NCBI RefSeq assembly: GCF_041146395.1
Contig: NC_091009.1
Span: 3,971,001 to 4,035,000, forward strand
DNA length: 64,000 bases
Source: Eulemur rufifrons
Taxonomy: Eukaryota; Chordata; Mammalia; Primates; Lemuridae
Reading direction: 5' to 3'
The first letter of the stretch is position 1; every line of letters starts with the position of its first letter. Both the position numbers and the translations under genes were made by a program. Shown here in pieces: positions 13,358-25,709 of this stretch. The notes under the pieces are model-generated. The model was given only the letters and a program-made list of their open reading frames with translations. It was not told the origin of the DNA and did not search any database.

Positions 13358-13556
13358 TTCTCAGACTTCTTGTTTTCTTAGAGTTTAGAAAGCCTGCAAT
13401 CCTCCCACGCCATCTGTGAAAGGAGGCTCTGCCACAGTGTCCTGCATGAAACCCAGAGGCCCATACACTGCGTGTGGTAGAGTGGGTTCCCAGCGACCAT
13501 CCCAGACACCTAACTTTGCCTCCTAGGGCATACAGGACCCGTGCCCTAAGCATAAA
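13358..13556 (-). repeat. Tag B, copy 3
   Basis: A B tag with CCCACGCCATCTGTGAA in place of the usual CCCATGCCATGCGTGAA. It lies exactly 8,661 bp after B copy 1. Confidence 0.9.
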
Positions 13557-14318
13557 CCCTACCCCTCACCCATAAGCCTAACCCACAACATAACACCTAA
13601 CCCTTTTCCTACTGCTCACCTTAACAGGTAAACCTCACCATAACCCTCACTTTAACCCCATATCTTAACGTTAATGCATGACACCCTGAGAACAAGCCCT
13701 ATACCGTCATTATAACCCTACCTCCTAGCTATAACCGTAACACCTAATCCCTAATTCTGAAGCGCCAACCCTAACCTTAACCCGACCAACAACACTAACA
13801 CTAACCCTAACCCCTTACCCTAACCCTACGCCTAAAAGTAACCCTAACCGTTGATCCTTAGTCATAACCCCTAACCTTAACCCTAACCCTTAACCTATTC
13901 CCAATCCTAACCATTAAACAGAACCCTAACTCTTAACCCTAACCCTAACCTTTACCCTAATTCCTAGAGTTCTAACCCCAACACTGACCTACAGTTAACA
14001 CTAACCCCAACCCCTAATGCTAACCTTAAACCTGAACCAAGCTCCTAACCCTTAACCCTAACACTATCCCTAACCCCTAAGCCTAACCCCAACTGTTAAC
14101 CCTCTAACCCTCACCCTGAATCCTAACCCTATCCCTTAACCCTAACCCCTAACCCTAACGCTAACTCCAACCCTAAACCTTACCCTGGCCCCCTAACCCA
14201 GACTTAACACCTTACCCCTAACACTAACTCTAACCCTAACCACTAATCCCTAGCACCTAACCCTGACTCGAAACCTAACCCCTAACACGAAAAACCCTAA
14301 CCCCAACCCCAACCCTAA

Positions 14319-14507
14319 TTCTCACACTACTTCCATTCCCAGAGTGAAGCAAGCCTACAATACAGCCATGCCATGTGTGAGATGAGGCTCAGCCTGAGTC
14401 CTGCATGGAAGTCCTGTCCCAAGGCCCAGGGAATGATGTTGTGCTTTCGTGGTGACTCCGACCGCACCCCTCTCACCGTAGATTAACCAGGTCCTGTGCC
14501 CTTAAAC
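14319..14507 (-). repeat. Tag C, copy 3
   Basis: A C tag 8,661 bp after C copy 1. It reads GGTCCTGTGCCC where copies 1 and 2 read GGTCCAGTGCCC; the same variant recurs in the truncated C tag at 47,629. Confidence 0.9.
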
Positions 14508-15020
14508 TGACCGCTAAAGCTAAGCCCTACCACCAACGCTAACCCCTGACCCTGAAACTAAGCGCCGAGCCTAAAGCCCAACATTAACTCTAGACCCTTA
14601 CCCTAAACCTAATCCCTAACCCTAATGCTAACCCCTAAACCCAACCCTAACCGTGAACAGTAAACCTAACCCTAACCCCTAACACAAATCATAGCACATA
14701 ACTCTAACCCTAAATCTAACCCTAAGCCTAACCGAAAACCCTAACTCTTAACCTTAACCCTAAGTGTTAACTCTCACGCTAACCTTTAATCCTAACCCTA
14801 ATCCTAATCTTCAACCCTAAACCTAACACTTAACCCTAAACGTCTACCAAACCCTTACCCCTCATCTTAACCCTAACCGTAAACCTCAACCCTAAACCGA
14901 ACTGTAACCGTTAAACCTAAGAGTAACCTTTAACCCTAACCCTAATCCCTAACCTTAAGCCCTCACCCTAACACTAAACTTCATCCTTAACCCTAACCAT
15001 AATCCTAACCCTAAATCTAA

Positions 15021-15226
15021 TTCTCAGACTTCTTGCTTTCTTAGAGTTTAGAAAGCCTGACATCCTCCTATGCCATGCGTGAAAGGAGGCTCTACCACTG
15101 TGTCCTGCATGAAACCCACGGGCCCATACCCAGAGTATGATAGAGTGTGTTCCCGGGTACAATCCCAGCCCCCTAAACTCCCCCCGCCCGCCCAATGCAG
15201 ACAGGGCCCGTGCGCTAAGCATAAAA
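15021..15226 (-). repeat. Tag A, copy 6
   Basis: It shares the CCGCCCGCCCAATGCAG and CATAAAAATACC details of copy 3 at an 8,661-bp offset. It has AAGCCTGACATCC and CTCCTATGCC as private changes. Confidence 0.92.
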
Positions 15227-15566
15227 ATACCTTTAACAGATAACCCTAACCCTGAACATAACACCCAACCCTGTTCCTATTTCTCCCCTTAACACGTAAA
15301 CCTCACCGTGAGCCTAACTTTAACCTCTTATCCTAACGTTAATGCATAACCCATTCCCTGAGAACAACCCCTATCCCATAATTCTAACCCTATCTCCTAG
15401 TCATAACTGTAACACCTAATCCCTAACCCTAATTCTAAACTGCTAACCCTAACCGTAACCCTACCTACAACCCTAACACTGACTGTAACCCTTACTTAAA
15501 AACCCAACTCTATGCCTAACAAAAACCCTAACCCTTCACCCTAACCCCTAAGCCTTACCCTAACCC

Positions 15567-15660
15567 TTATTCCCTGAGAACAACCCCTATCCCATAATTC
15601 TAACCCTATCTCCCAGTCATCACTGGGACACCTAATCCCTAACCCTAACCCTAACCCTAA
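15567..15660. other. Rearranged segment, second copy
   Basis: This repeats the unusual junction at 6,905-7,000: a second TTCCCTGAGAACAACCCC landmark followed by a jump to CGCTTAATCTTTACCC. Confidence 0.75.
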
Positions 15661-16517
15661 CGCTTAATCTTTACCCTAACCGTTAACCCTCACCCTAATT
15701 CTTAACACTGACCCTAACCTTAACCTTTAACTCTAAGCCTAACACTTAACCCTACAGTAAGGAAGACCCTTAATGCTAATGGGATCCCTTTTCCCTAACC
15801 CTAACACTACAGCTAAAAATAACCCTAACCTTGGATCCTTAAACCTAACCCCTAACACTTACTTTAACCCCAAAGCCTAACCCTAATCCTAAGCATTAAA
15901 CCTAACCCTATCTCTTAACCCTAACCCTAGCCCTTACCCTAACGCTTAGATCTAACCCTAAATCTAACCTCCTGCCTAATCCTAACCTTAAGCCCTAATG
16001 CTAACTCTAACCCTGAACCCTAAACCTACCCATAACCCTTAACACTAACGCTATCCGTAAACCTTAACCCTGACCCTAACCATTACCCGCACCCAAGCAT
16101 TTAACCCTGACCCTAACCCTAATCCTTAATGATAACGCTAACACTAAACCCTAACCCTAAGCCCAACACTTAACCATAATACTATCCTTTAACCCTAAGC
16201 CTAACCGTAACCCCTAACGCTAAACCTAACCCTAACCGCAACCCTAACCCTCAATCTTGAAACTTACCATTAACCCTGACACTAACCCTTAACCCTAACC
16301 CTACTCCTAATCCTTATCCATAAGGCTAATACTGAAGCCTAACCCTGTGCCAAACGCTAAACCCAAACCTTAACCCTAACCCTGAATCTTAAACGTAAAC
16401 CTAACTGTAACTGTTAAACCTAACACTAACATTTAACCCTAACACCTAACCCTAAGACTCCACCCTAACACTAATCTTCATCCCTAAACATTACCATAAT
16501 CCTACCCCTAAATCTAA

Positions 16518-16721
16518 TTCTCAGACTTCTTGCTTTCTCAGAGTTTAGAAAGCCTACAATCCTCCCATGCCATGAGTTAAGGGGTGCTCTGCCACTGTGT
16601 CCTGCATCAAACCCAGGAATCCACACCCAGCGTTCAATAGAGTGTGTTCCCGGGGGCAATCCTATCCCCCTAACCCCCGCCCGCCGCCCAGTGCAGACAG
16701 GGCCTGTACGCTAAGTATAAG
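16518..16721 (-). repeat. Tag A', left copy
   Basis: A diverged A tag reading TTTCTCAGAGTTTAG, CCATGAGTTAAGGGG and GCAGACAGGGCCTGTACG, ending CTAAGTATAAGC. The same subtype occurs at 37,771 and 41,861 (mirrored) and at 49,950. It is the mirror partner of 37,771-37,974 (coordinate sum about 54,492). Confidence 0.88.
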
Positions 16722-17048
16722 CACTGCCCCTAACAGATAACCCTCACCCTGAACATAACACCTAACCATGATCCTATTCCTAAACGTAAACCATAAACCT
16801 CCCCGTAATGCTAACTTATCCCCTTAAATTAACGTTAATGCATAACACCCTGAGAAGAGCCCTATCCCATAATTCTAATCCTAAACCATAGTCATAACCA
16901 TAAAACCTCATCCCTATTTCTAAAATGAAAACCCTAACTTTCACCCTACCAACAACCCTAACCCTAACCCTATCCCCTAACCCTAAGCCCTCACCCTATC
17001 ACTAATCTTCATCCCTAAACCGTGCCGTAATTTTAACCCTAAATCTAA

Positions 17049-17247
17049 TTCTCAGACTTCTTGTTTTCTCAGAGTTTTGAGAGCCTACAATCCTACTAAG
17101 CCATGCATGAAAGCCGGCTCTGCCACAGTGTCCGGCATGAAACCGAGAGGCCCATACACTGCGTGGGATAGATTGTGTTCTCAGCGACCATCCCAGACAC
17201 CTAACTTTGCCTCCTAGGGCATACAGGGCCCGTGCCCTAAGGATAAG
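17049..17247 (-). repeat. Tag B', left copy
   Basis: A diverged B tag with TACTAAGCCATGCATGAA and the B ending CAGGGCCCGTGCCCTAAG. Its mirror partner is 37,243-37,443, and by eye the two are about 90% alike. Confidence 0.88.
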
Positions 17248-17716
17248 CCCTACCCCTCACCCATAACCCTAACACAGAACATAACACCTAACCCTGATCC
17301 TACTGCTCACCTTAACAGGTAAAGCTCACCGTAACCCTAACTTTAAGCCCTTATCTCAACGTTAATGCATGACACCCTGAGAACAAGCCTATACCGTAAT
17401 TCTAACCCTAACTCCTAGCCATAACCATAACACCTAATCCCTAATTCTGAAACGCCAACCCTAACCTTAACCCTACCAACACTAACCCTAACCCTAACTC
17501 TTAACCATAACACTAACCTTTACCCTAATGCCTAGAGATTTAACCCCAACACTGACCTACAGTTACACTAACCCTACCCTCTAATGCTAACCTTAAACCT
17601 GAACCATAAACCTAACCCTTAACCCTAACCCTATCCCTAACCCCCTTACCCTAACTCTAACTGTTAACCCTCACCCTAACCCTCAACCCTAACCCTAACC
17701 TTAAACCTTAATCCTA

Positions 17717-17860
17717 ACCATGCGTGAGATGAGCCTCTGCCTTTTTCCTGCATGACAGTTGAAGCCCAACACCCAGGGTACGATGAAGTGGGGACGCAGC
17801 CTTGCTCCACATCCACAGTGCCCCATACGTTAGACAGGGCCCGTGCCCTAACACACACCG
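17717..17860 (-). repeat. Tag D, left copy
   Basis: A shorter tag of about 145 bp that starts at CCATGCGTGAGATGAG. It keeps TCCTGCATGACAG, CCCAGGGTACGATG and the ending GACAGGGCCCGTGCCC, so it looks like a 5'-truncated relative of the other tags. It occurs only here and at 36,518. Confidence 0.85.
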
Positions 17861-18106
17861 TTAAACGTAAGCCCTAACCCTATCACTAAACCAAACCCTT
17901 AGTAAGCCCTGAATCTAACTCCTAACAGTAACCCTAATCCCTGACCCTTACTCTTGCCTCTCACCGTAAACCTAAACCCAACCACTAAACATAATCCTAA
18001 TCTCTAACCCTAACAGTAATCCTAACCCTAATTCTAACCTAAAACCCTAACCCCTAAACCTAATCCTAGTCCCTAACACCTAACCTTACCCTAAACCCAA
18101 TTCCAA

Positions 18107-18245
18107 TTCTCAGACTTCTTCAATTCAAAAACTTAAAAAAGCCTACAATCCACCAATGCCGTGTCTGAGATGAGGGTCCGCCCCTATGTCCTGCATGACA
18201 GGCAGGCGCCAATGCCCAGGGTACTATGGAGTGGGGTCCGGGGGT
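18107..18245 (-). repeat. Tag E at the array-satellite boundary, left copy
   Basis: This tag starts TTCTCAGACTTCTTCAATTC and continues GCCTACAATCCACCAATG and GTCCTGCATGACAGGCAGG. It runs straight into the satellite at GGTCTGGAGGCTTGCTC. It lacks the usual second half, as if the satellite joined inside a tag. The mirrored copy at 36,133-36,271 is almost identical, so the boundary itself was duplicated. Confidence 0.85.
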
Positions 18246-19450
18246 CTGGAGGCTTGCTCAACTCCAGTTTGGAAGAATTGCTATAGTCATATATAGGGAT
18301 GCTTACATTTACTGATAGAAAGCAACTATTGGTGTGTGATTTGTAGGCTTGCCTTACTCTAGTTTGGATGAAGAAGCTGAATCATATATAGGAATATTAG
18401 CTTTGAGTTAGAGGAAGCATCTATGGGGGGTGCTTTTTTGGCTTGTTAAACTCTGGTTTGGAAGAAGTTCGAGAGTCTTATATAGGAACGATATCATTCA
18501 TTCAGAGAAAGCAATTATAGGGAGTTGGTTTGTAGGCTTGCTAAGCTCTAGTTTGGAGGAAGGCGAGAGTCATATATAGGAACGCTTACATTCACATAAA
18601 GCGTCTACGGGGGGACGCTTTCTAGGCTTCCTAAACTCTAGCTTGGAAAAAGAGGACAGTTATGTATAGGAACTCTTGGCGGGGGATTTGTGGCATTGCT
18701 AAAATCTTAGATTGGAAAAGTTGCGAGAGTCATACATAGGAATGTTAACATTCACTCAATGAAAGCAACTATAAGGGGTGCTTTCCAGGCTGGCTACACT
18801 CTAATTTGGAAAAAGTGCGACAGTCATATATAGGAAGGCTTATATTCACTCAGACAAAGCAATTATGTGTAGGTGTATAGTAGGCATGCTAACTCTAGTT
18901 TGGAAAATTTCGAGAGCCATGTATAGGAAAGCTTACAGTAACTTAGAGAAAGCAACGAACGGGGGTGGAGTGTAGGCTTGCTAAACTCTAGTTTGGAGGA
19001 AGTGCCATAGTCCTATATAGGAACGCTTAAATTCGTTCAGAGAAAACAGCTGTCGGGGATTGGTTTGTAGACATAACTCAAGTTTGGAAGAAGTGCGAGA
19101 GACATATATAGGAATGTTTACATTGACTCAAAGAAAGCAACTATGGGGGAGTGTTATTTTGGCATGCCAGATGCTAGTTAGGAAGAAGTACAAGACTCAT
19201 ATATAGGAACGCTTACATTCACACAGCGAGAGCAACTACGGAGTAGTGTCAGGTAGACATGTTAAAGTCTAGCTTGGGAGAAGTTCCAGAGTCCTATATA
19301 GGAAAGGTAACAGCCACTTTGAAAAAGCAAGTCTTGGCGGGTGGTTTGTAGGCCTGCAAAACCCTGTTTTGGTTGAAGTGTGAGAGTCATATATGAGAAC
19401 GCTTACATTCCCTCAGAGAAAGCAACGATGGGGTTGTTTGTAGGCTTACT
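18246..19450 (+). repeat. Divergent edge monomers, left
   Basis: These monomers vary in length and wording and do not follow the three-step pattern. Several read GTAGGCTTGCT, as in the telomere-array C tag, not GTAGGCATGCT (for example 18,971-19,010). Older, less homogenised monomers at the border of a higher-order array are a common feature of satellites. Confidence 0.7.
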
Positions 19451-21359
19451 AAACTGCAGTTTGGACGAAGCACGAGAATCACATATAGGAACACATACAT
19501 TTTGACGCACTGAAAGTAACTATGGGGTGGTGTTTTATAGGCATGCTAAACTCTAGTTTGGACGAAGTTTGAGAATAACATATAAGAAAGCTTACAGTCA
19601 CTTAGAGAAAGCAAATCTCTGGGTGTGGAAAGTAGGCCTGCTAAACTCTATTTTGGTTGAAGTGTGAGAGTCATATATGGGAACGCTTACATTCACTCAG
19701 AGAAAACAACGTTTGGGTGGTGGTTTGTAGGGCATACTAAACTGTAGTTTGGAAGAAGTACGAGAGTCCTATATAGGAACACTTACATTCACGCAGAGAA
19801 AGCACTTATGGTGTCAGGTTTTGTAGGCATGCTAAACTGCAGTTTGGAAGAAGTTGGAGAACCTTATACAGGAATGATTACCATCACCTAGGGAAAGCAA
19901 CTCTCGGGAGATTGTTTGTACACATGCTAAACTCTAATTTGGATGAAGTGTGAGAGTCAAACATGGGACCGCTTACATTCCCTCAGAGAAACAACATTGG
20001 GCTGGTTTTTGTAGGCATACTAATTAGTTTGGAAGAAGTACGAGAATGATATTTGGGAACGCTTACATTCACCCAGAGAAAGAAACTACGGGGTGGTGTT
20101 TTGTAAGCATGCTATAGTTTGGAAGAAGTTCTAAACCTGAACAGTCACTTAGAGAAAGCAACTCTTGGTGGGTGATTTTTAGGTCTGCTAAATTGTATTT
20201 TGAAAGAAGTACCAGAGTCATATATACTAATGCTTACATTCATGCAAAGAAAAAACTATGGGGTGATGTTTTGTGGGCATGTTAACCTGTAGTTTGGAAG
20301 AAGTTGGAGAGTCTTATTTAGGAAAGCTTACAGTCACCTAGAGAAAGCAACTCTCGGGAGATCCTTTCTTGGCCTGCTAAACTCTACTTTGCATCAATTG
20401 GGAGAGTCAAACATGGGAATGCTTTCATTCATTCAGAGAACGCAACGTTTGGGTGGTGGTTTGTAGGCATTCTAAACTGTATTTTGGAGGAAGTACGAGA
20501 GTCATATATATGAACGCTTACATTCAGGCATAGACAGCAACTCTGGGGTCGTATTTTGTTGGCATGCTAAACTGTGGTTTGGAAGAAGTTCGAGAGTCTT
20601 ATATAGGAAAGATTACAGCGACACAGAGAAAACAGCTCTCGGAAGTTTATTGGTAGGCCTGCTAAACTCTAATTTGGATGAAATGTGAGAACGCTTGCAT
20701 TCATTCACTCAGAGAAAGAAACATTATCGTGATGGTTTGAAGGCATAATAACTGTAGTTGGGAAGAAGTAGGAGAGTCATATATATGAACGGTTACATTC
20801 ACGCAGAGAAAGCAACTGTGGGGTGGCGCAGGTATGCATGTTAATCTGTAGTTTGGAGGAAGTGCGAGAGTCATATCTGGGGAAAATTACAGTCACTTAG
20901 AGAAAGGAACCATCTTGGGCTGGTTTGTAGATCTGCTAAATTCTATTTTGGAAAGAGAGTGTGAGTCATATATGGGAACGCTTATGTTCACTCAGAGAAA
21001 GCAACCACGGTGTGGTGTTTTGTTGGCATGCTGTAGTTTGAAAGAAGTTGGAGATTCTTATATAGGAAAGTTTACAGTCACCTAGAGAAAGCAACTCACG
21101 GGGTGTGGTTTGTAGGCCTGCTAAACTCTAATTTAGATGAAGTGAGAGAGGCATATATATGAACGCTTATATTGATGCAGAGAAAGTAACTATGGGGTGG
21201 TGTTTTGTAGGCATGCTAAAATATAATTTGGAAGAAGTTCGAAAGCAGACAGTCACTTAGAGAAAGCAACTCTCGGCGGTTCATTTTTCGGTCTGCTAAA
21301 TTGTATTTTGAAAGAAGTACCAGAGTCATATATACAAACGCTTACATTCATGCAGAGAA

Positions 21360-24055
21360 AGCAACTGTGGGGTGGTGTTTTCTAGGCATGCTAAACTCTA
21401 GTTTGGACGAAGTTTGAGAATCACATATAAGAAAGCTTAGAGTCACTTAGAGAAAGCAAATCTCTGGTGTGGAATGTAGGCGTGCTAAACTCTATTTTGG
21501 TTTCAGAGTGAGAGTCATATATGGGAAGGCTTACATTCACTCAGAGAAAGCTACGATGATGTGGTGGTTTGTAGGCATACTAAACTCTAGTTTGGAAGAA
21601 GTAGGAGAATGATATATGGGAACACTTACATTCATGCAGAGAAAGCAATTATGGGGTGGATTTTTTGTAGCCATGCTAATCTCTATTTTGCAAGAAGTTA
21701 AAGAGTAATATATAGGAAAACGTACCGTCATTTATAGAAACCAACTTTCGGGGGATGGTTTGTAGGCCTGCAAAACTCTACTTTGGAAGAAGGGGGAGAG
21801 TCATTTTGGGGACTGCGTATATTCACTCAGAGAAATCAACGATGGGGTTGTGGTTTGTAGGCATACTAAACTCTAGTTTGGAAGAAGTACGAGAATCATA
21901 TATAGGAATGCTTACATTCATGCAGAGAAAGCAACTATGGAGTGATGTTTGTATGCCTACTAAACTATAGTTTGGGGGATGTTCGAGAGTCATATCTGGG
22001 AAGTTTACAGTCATTTAGAGAAAGCAACTCTTGGGGGGGTGGTTCGTAGGCCTGCTAAACTCTATTTTCAATGAAGTGTTAGAATCATATACAGGAACGC
22101 TTACATTCACTCAGAGAAAGCAACGTTGGGGTGGCCGTTTTTGAGCATACTGAACTCTACTTTGGAAGAGGTACGAGAGACATATACAGGAACGCTTACA
22201 TTAACACAGAGAAAGCAAATACCGGGTGCTGTAGTGCAGGCATGCTAAACTATAGATTGGAAGAAGTTTGAAAGCTGACAGTCATTTACAGAAAGCAACT
22301 CTTGGCGGGTGATTTTTAGGTCTGCTAAATTGTATTTTGAAAGACGTACCAGAGTCATATAGACAAACGCTTACATTCATGCAGAGAAAGAAACTATGGG
22401 GTGATGTGTTGTTGGCATGCTAAACTGCAGTTTGGAAGGAGTTCGAGAGTGTTATATAGGATAACTTACAGTCACCTAGAGAAAGCAACACTCGGGACAG
22501 CTTTGCAAGCCTGTAAACACTAATTAGCAGCAATTGTGAGAGTCAAACATGGGAACGCTTACATTCACTCAGAGAACACAACGTTTGGGTGGTGATTTGT
22601 AGGCATCATAACTGTAGTTTGGAAGAAGTAGGAGAGTCATATATATGAACGGTTACATTCACGCAGAGAAAGCAACTGATGGGTGGCGTATGTACGCATG
22701 TTAATGTATACTTTGGAGGAAGTTCGGGAGTCTTATCTGGGGAAAATTGCAGTCACTTAGAGAAAGCAACCATCGGGGGCCGTTTTGTAGATCTGCTAAA
22801 TTCTATTTTGGAAGAAGAGAGAAAGTCATATGTGGGAACGCTTATGTTCACTCAGAGAAATCAACGATGGGGCAGTGTTTCGTTGGCATGCTAAACTGTA
22901 GTTTGGAAGAAGTTCGCGAGTCTTATATAAGAAAGCTTACAGTCACCTAGAGAAAGTAACTCTCGGCAGATTGTTTCTAAGCATGCTAAACTCTAATTTG
23001 CATCAATTGTGAGAGTCAAACATGGGAACGCTTACATTCACTCAGAGAACGCAACGTTTGGGTGGTGGTTTGTAAGCATTCTAAACTGTATTTTGGAGGA
23101 AGTAGGAGAGTCATATATACGAATGCTTACATTCACGCAGAGAAAGCAACTCTGGGGTCGTATTTTGTTGGCATGCTAAACTGTGGTTTGGAAGAAGTTC
23201 GAGAGCCTTATATAGGAAAGATTACACTGACACAGAGAAAACAACTCTCTGTAGTTTGTTGGTAGGTCTGCTAAACTGTAATTTGGATGAAGTGTGAGAA
23301 CGCTTGCATTCACTCAGAGAAAGAACTTTGTCGTGGTGGTTTGTAGGAATAACAACTGTAGTTCGAAGAAGTAGGAGAGTCATATATGAACGGTTACATT
23401 CACGCAGAGAAAGCAATTGTGGGGTGGTGTATGTAATCATCATAATCTGTAGTTTGGAGGAAGTTCGAGAGTCATATCTGGGGAAAATTAGAGTCACTTA
23501 GAGAAAGGAACCATCTTGGGCTGGTGTGTAGGTCTGCTAAATTCTATTTTGGAAAAAGAGTGAGAGTCATATATGGGAACGCTTATGTTCACTCAGAGAA
23601 ATCAATGATGGGGCGCTGTATTGTTGGCATGCCCAACTGTAGTTTGGAAGAAGTTGGAGATTCTTATATAGGAAAGTTTACAGTCACCTAGAGAAAGCAA
23701 CTCACAGGAGGTGGTTTGTAGGCAGCTAAACTCTAATTTGGATGAAGTGAAAGAGGCATACATGGATATGCTTCATTCACTCAGAGAAAGGTAAGTTGGA
23801 GTGGCGGTTTTTAGGTATACTAAACTCCAGTTTGGAAGAAGTACGAGAGTCATATATATGAACGCTTATATGGACGCAGAGAAAGCAACTATGGGGTGGT
23901 GTTTTGTAGGCATGCTAAAATATAATTTGGAAGAAGTTCGAAAGCAGACAGTCACCTAGAGAAAGCAACTCTTGGCGGTGGATTTTTAGGTCTGCTAAAT
24001 TGTATTTTGAAAGAAGTACCAGTGTCATATATAAGAACGCTTACATTCATGCAGA
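21360..24055 (+). repeat. ~2.69-kb higher-order repeat, left arm, full copy
   Basis: Matching landmarks lie 2,688-2,700 bp apart between this segment and the next: GTTTGAGAAT at about 21,412 and 24,111, the monomer open frames at 21,537 and 24,237, and GAACGGTTACATTC at about 22,649 and 25,337. The unit therefore holds about 29 monomers. A less exact earlier copy is visible upstream, since parts of 20,140-21,350 resemble 22,800-23,990. Confidence 0.75.
23040..23316 (+). repeat. Extra trimer present only in the left arm
   Basis: Mirror coordinates sum to 53,539 just outside this segment (22,950 with 30,589) and to about 53,816 just inside it (23,330 with 30,486). The left arm therefore carries about 277 bp, or three monomers, that the right arm lacks. 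Confidence 0.65.
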
Positions 24056-25709
24056 GAAAGCATCTGTGGGGTGGTGTATTGTAGGCATGCTAAAATCTAG
24101 TTTGGACGAAGTTTGAGAATCACATATAAGAAAGCTTAGAGTCACTTAGAGAAAGCAAATCTCTGGTTGTGGAATGTAGGCGTGCTAAACTCTATTGTGG
24201 TTTAAGACTGAGCATCATATATGGAAAGGGTTACATTCACTCAGAGAAAGCAACGATGGTGTGGTGGTTTGTAGGCATACTAAACTCTAGTTTGGAAGAA
24301 GTAGGAGAATGATATATGGGAACGCTTACATTCATGCAGAGAAAGCAATTATGCGGTGGATTTTTTGCACCCATGCTAATCTCTAGTTTGGAAGAAGTTA
24401 TATAGGAAAGCGTACACTCATTTATAGAAACCAATTTACGGGGGATGGATGGTAGGCCTGCAAAACTCTACTTTGGAAGAAGGGGGAGAGTCATATTGGG
24501 GACCACGTACATTGACTCAGAGAAATCAAGGATGGGCTTGTGTTTTGTAGGCATACTAAACTCTAGTTTGGAGGAAGTACGAGAATCATATATAGGAACG
24601 CTTACATTCATGCAGAGAAAGCAACTATGGAGTGATGTTTGTATGCCTACTAAACTATAGTTTGGAGGATGTTCGAGAGTCATATCTGGGAAGCTTACAG
24701 TCATTTAGAGAAAGCAACTCTCTGGGGGTGGTTCGTAGGCCTGCTAAACTCTATTTTCAATGAAGTGTTAGAATCATATACAGGAACGCTTACATTCACT
24801 CAGAGAAAGCAACGTTGGGGTGGTGGTTTGTAGGTATACTAACCTGTAATTTGGAAGAAGCAAAAGAATCACATATAGAACCGCTTACATTCAGGCACTG
24901 AAAGCCACTATGGGTTCGTGTTTTTAGGCATGCTAAACTGTAGTTTGGAAGAAGTTCGAAAGCTGTCACTTAGAGAAAGAAACTCTCTGCGTGTGATTTT
25001 TAGGTCTGCTAAATTGTGTTTTGAAATAAGTACCAGAATCATAGTTACAAACGGTTACATTCATGCAGAGAAAGAAACTATGGGGTGATGTTTTGTGGGC
25101 ATGCTAAACTGCCCACAAAACTTCTAAGAAGTTCGAGAGTCTTATATAGGAAAGCTTACAGTCACCTAGAGAAAGCAACTCTCGGGAGATGGTTTCTAAG
25201 CCTGCTAAACTAATTTGCACCGATTGTTAAAGTCAAACATGGGAAGGTTTACATCCACTCAGAACGCAACGTTTGGGTTGTGGTTTGTGGCCATAATAAC
25301 TGTAGTTCGGAAAAAGTAGGAAAGTCATATATATGAACGGTTACATTCACGCAGAGAAAGCAACTGTTGGGTACCGTATGTACGCGTGCTAATCTATAGT
25401 TTGGAGGAAATTCGAGAGTCATATCTAGGGAAAATTACAGTCACATAGCTAAATCAACCATCGGGGACTGGTTTGTAGGTCTGCTAAATTCTATTTTGGA
25501 AAAAGAGATTCATATAAGGGAATGCTTATGTTCACTCAGAGAAAGCAACGATCCGGTGGTGTATTGTTGGCATGCTAAACTGTAGTTTGGAAGAAGTTCG
25601 AGAGTTTTATATAGGAAAGCTTACATTCACCTAGAGAAAGCAACTTTCAGGATGTGGTTTATAGGCCTGGTGAACTCTAATTTGGATCAAGTGTGAGAGT
25701 CATACATAC
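24056..25709 (+). repeat. ~2.69-kb higher-order repeat, left arm, copy cut by the inversion
   Basis: This follows the preceding unit at an offset of about 2,690 bp until the orientation switch near 25,709 ends it. A private oddity is CTGCCCACAAAACTTCTAAG near 25,108, where a monomer contains a short reverse-oriented patch. Confidence 0.72.
24700..25190 (+). repeat. About five monomers lacking from the right arm
   Basis: The mirror coordinate sum rises from 53,816 (at 24,660 with 29,156) to about 54,280 (near 25,270 with 29,010). That leaves about 464 bp, or five monomers, on the left arm with no mirrored partner. Confidence 0.6.

Larger units (their letters stand above)
1..18245 (-). repeat. 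Degenerate telomere-like (CCCTAA) array with tags, left block
   Basis: The + strand is made of CCCTAA-like hexamers with frequent variants (CCCTGA, CACTAA, CCCTAG, CCTTAA). Perfect runs seldom exceed four or five units, so this is not a functional terminal telomere tract. Sixteen non-telomeric tags interrupt it in the order A A B C A A B C A B C A A' B' D E. The variant hexamers recur in the same order from unit to unit, which shows that kilobase-scale blocks, not hexamers, were duplicated. Internal offsets of 5,127 and 8,661 bp relate near-identical blocks. The array may be subtelomeric or pericentromeric; the window alone cannot decide. The sequence between tags holds no gene that I can support. 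Confidence 0.95.
18246..25709 (+). repeat. AT-rich satellite array, left arm (~93-bp monomers)
   Basis: About 80 head-to-tail monomers of 85-100 bp. A composite monomer reads GTAGGC(T/A)TGCTAAACTCT, AGTTTGGAAGAAGT, GAGAGTCATATATAGGAACG, CTTACATTCACTCAGAGAAA, GCAACTATGGGGTGG. In the interior, monomers often alternate in a three-step pattern. Type 1 has CACTCAGAGAA with GTAGGCATACT, type 2 has CACGCAGAGAA with GGCATGCT and GAAAGCTTACA, and type 3 has CACCTAGAGAA with GGCCTGCT and GAAGTGTGAGAG. I do not recognise the family. Confidence 0.93.

Noticed and set aside
17676..17858. Possible small gene over tag D, present in both arms.
   Set aside because: The two 60-codon copies differ at several residues and lie wholly inside a repeat tag; mirrored presence comes from the inverted duplication.
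18400..18600. Promoters at the frequent TATATA words in satellite monomers.
   Set aside because: CATATATAGG is simply part of the monomer and repeats about every 93 bp; nothing next to it suggests a transcription unit.
21755..21970. Open frames of about 60-95 codons in the satellite, with a peptide pattern repeating about every 31 residues.
   Set aside because: A monomer near 93 bp equals 31 codons, so a frame can stay open across monomers by arithmetic alone. Frames stop wherever a monomer has an indel, and I see no promoter or conserved start context.
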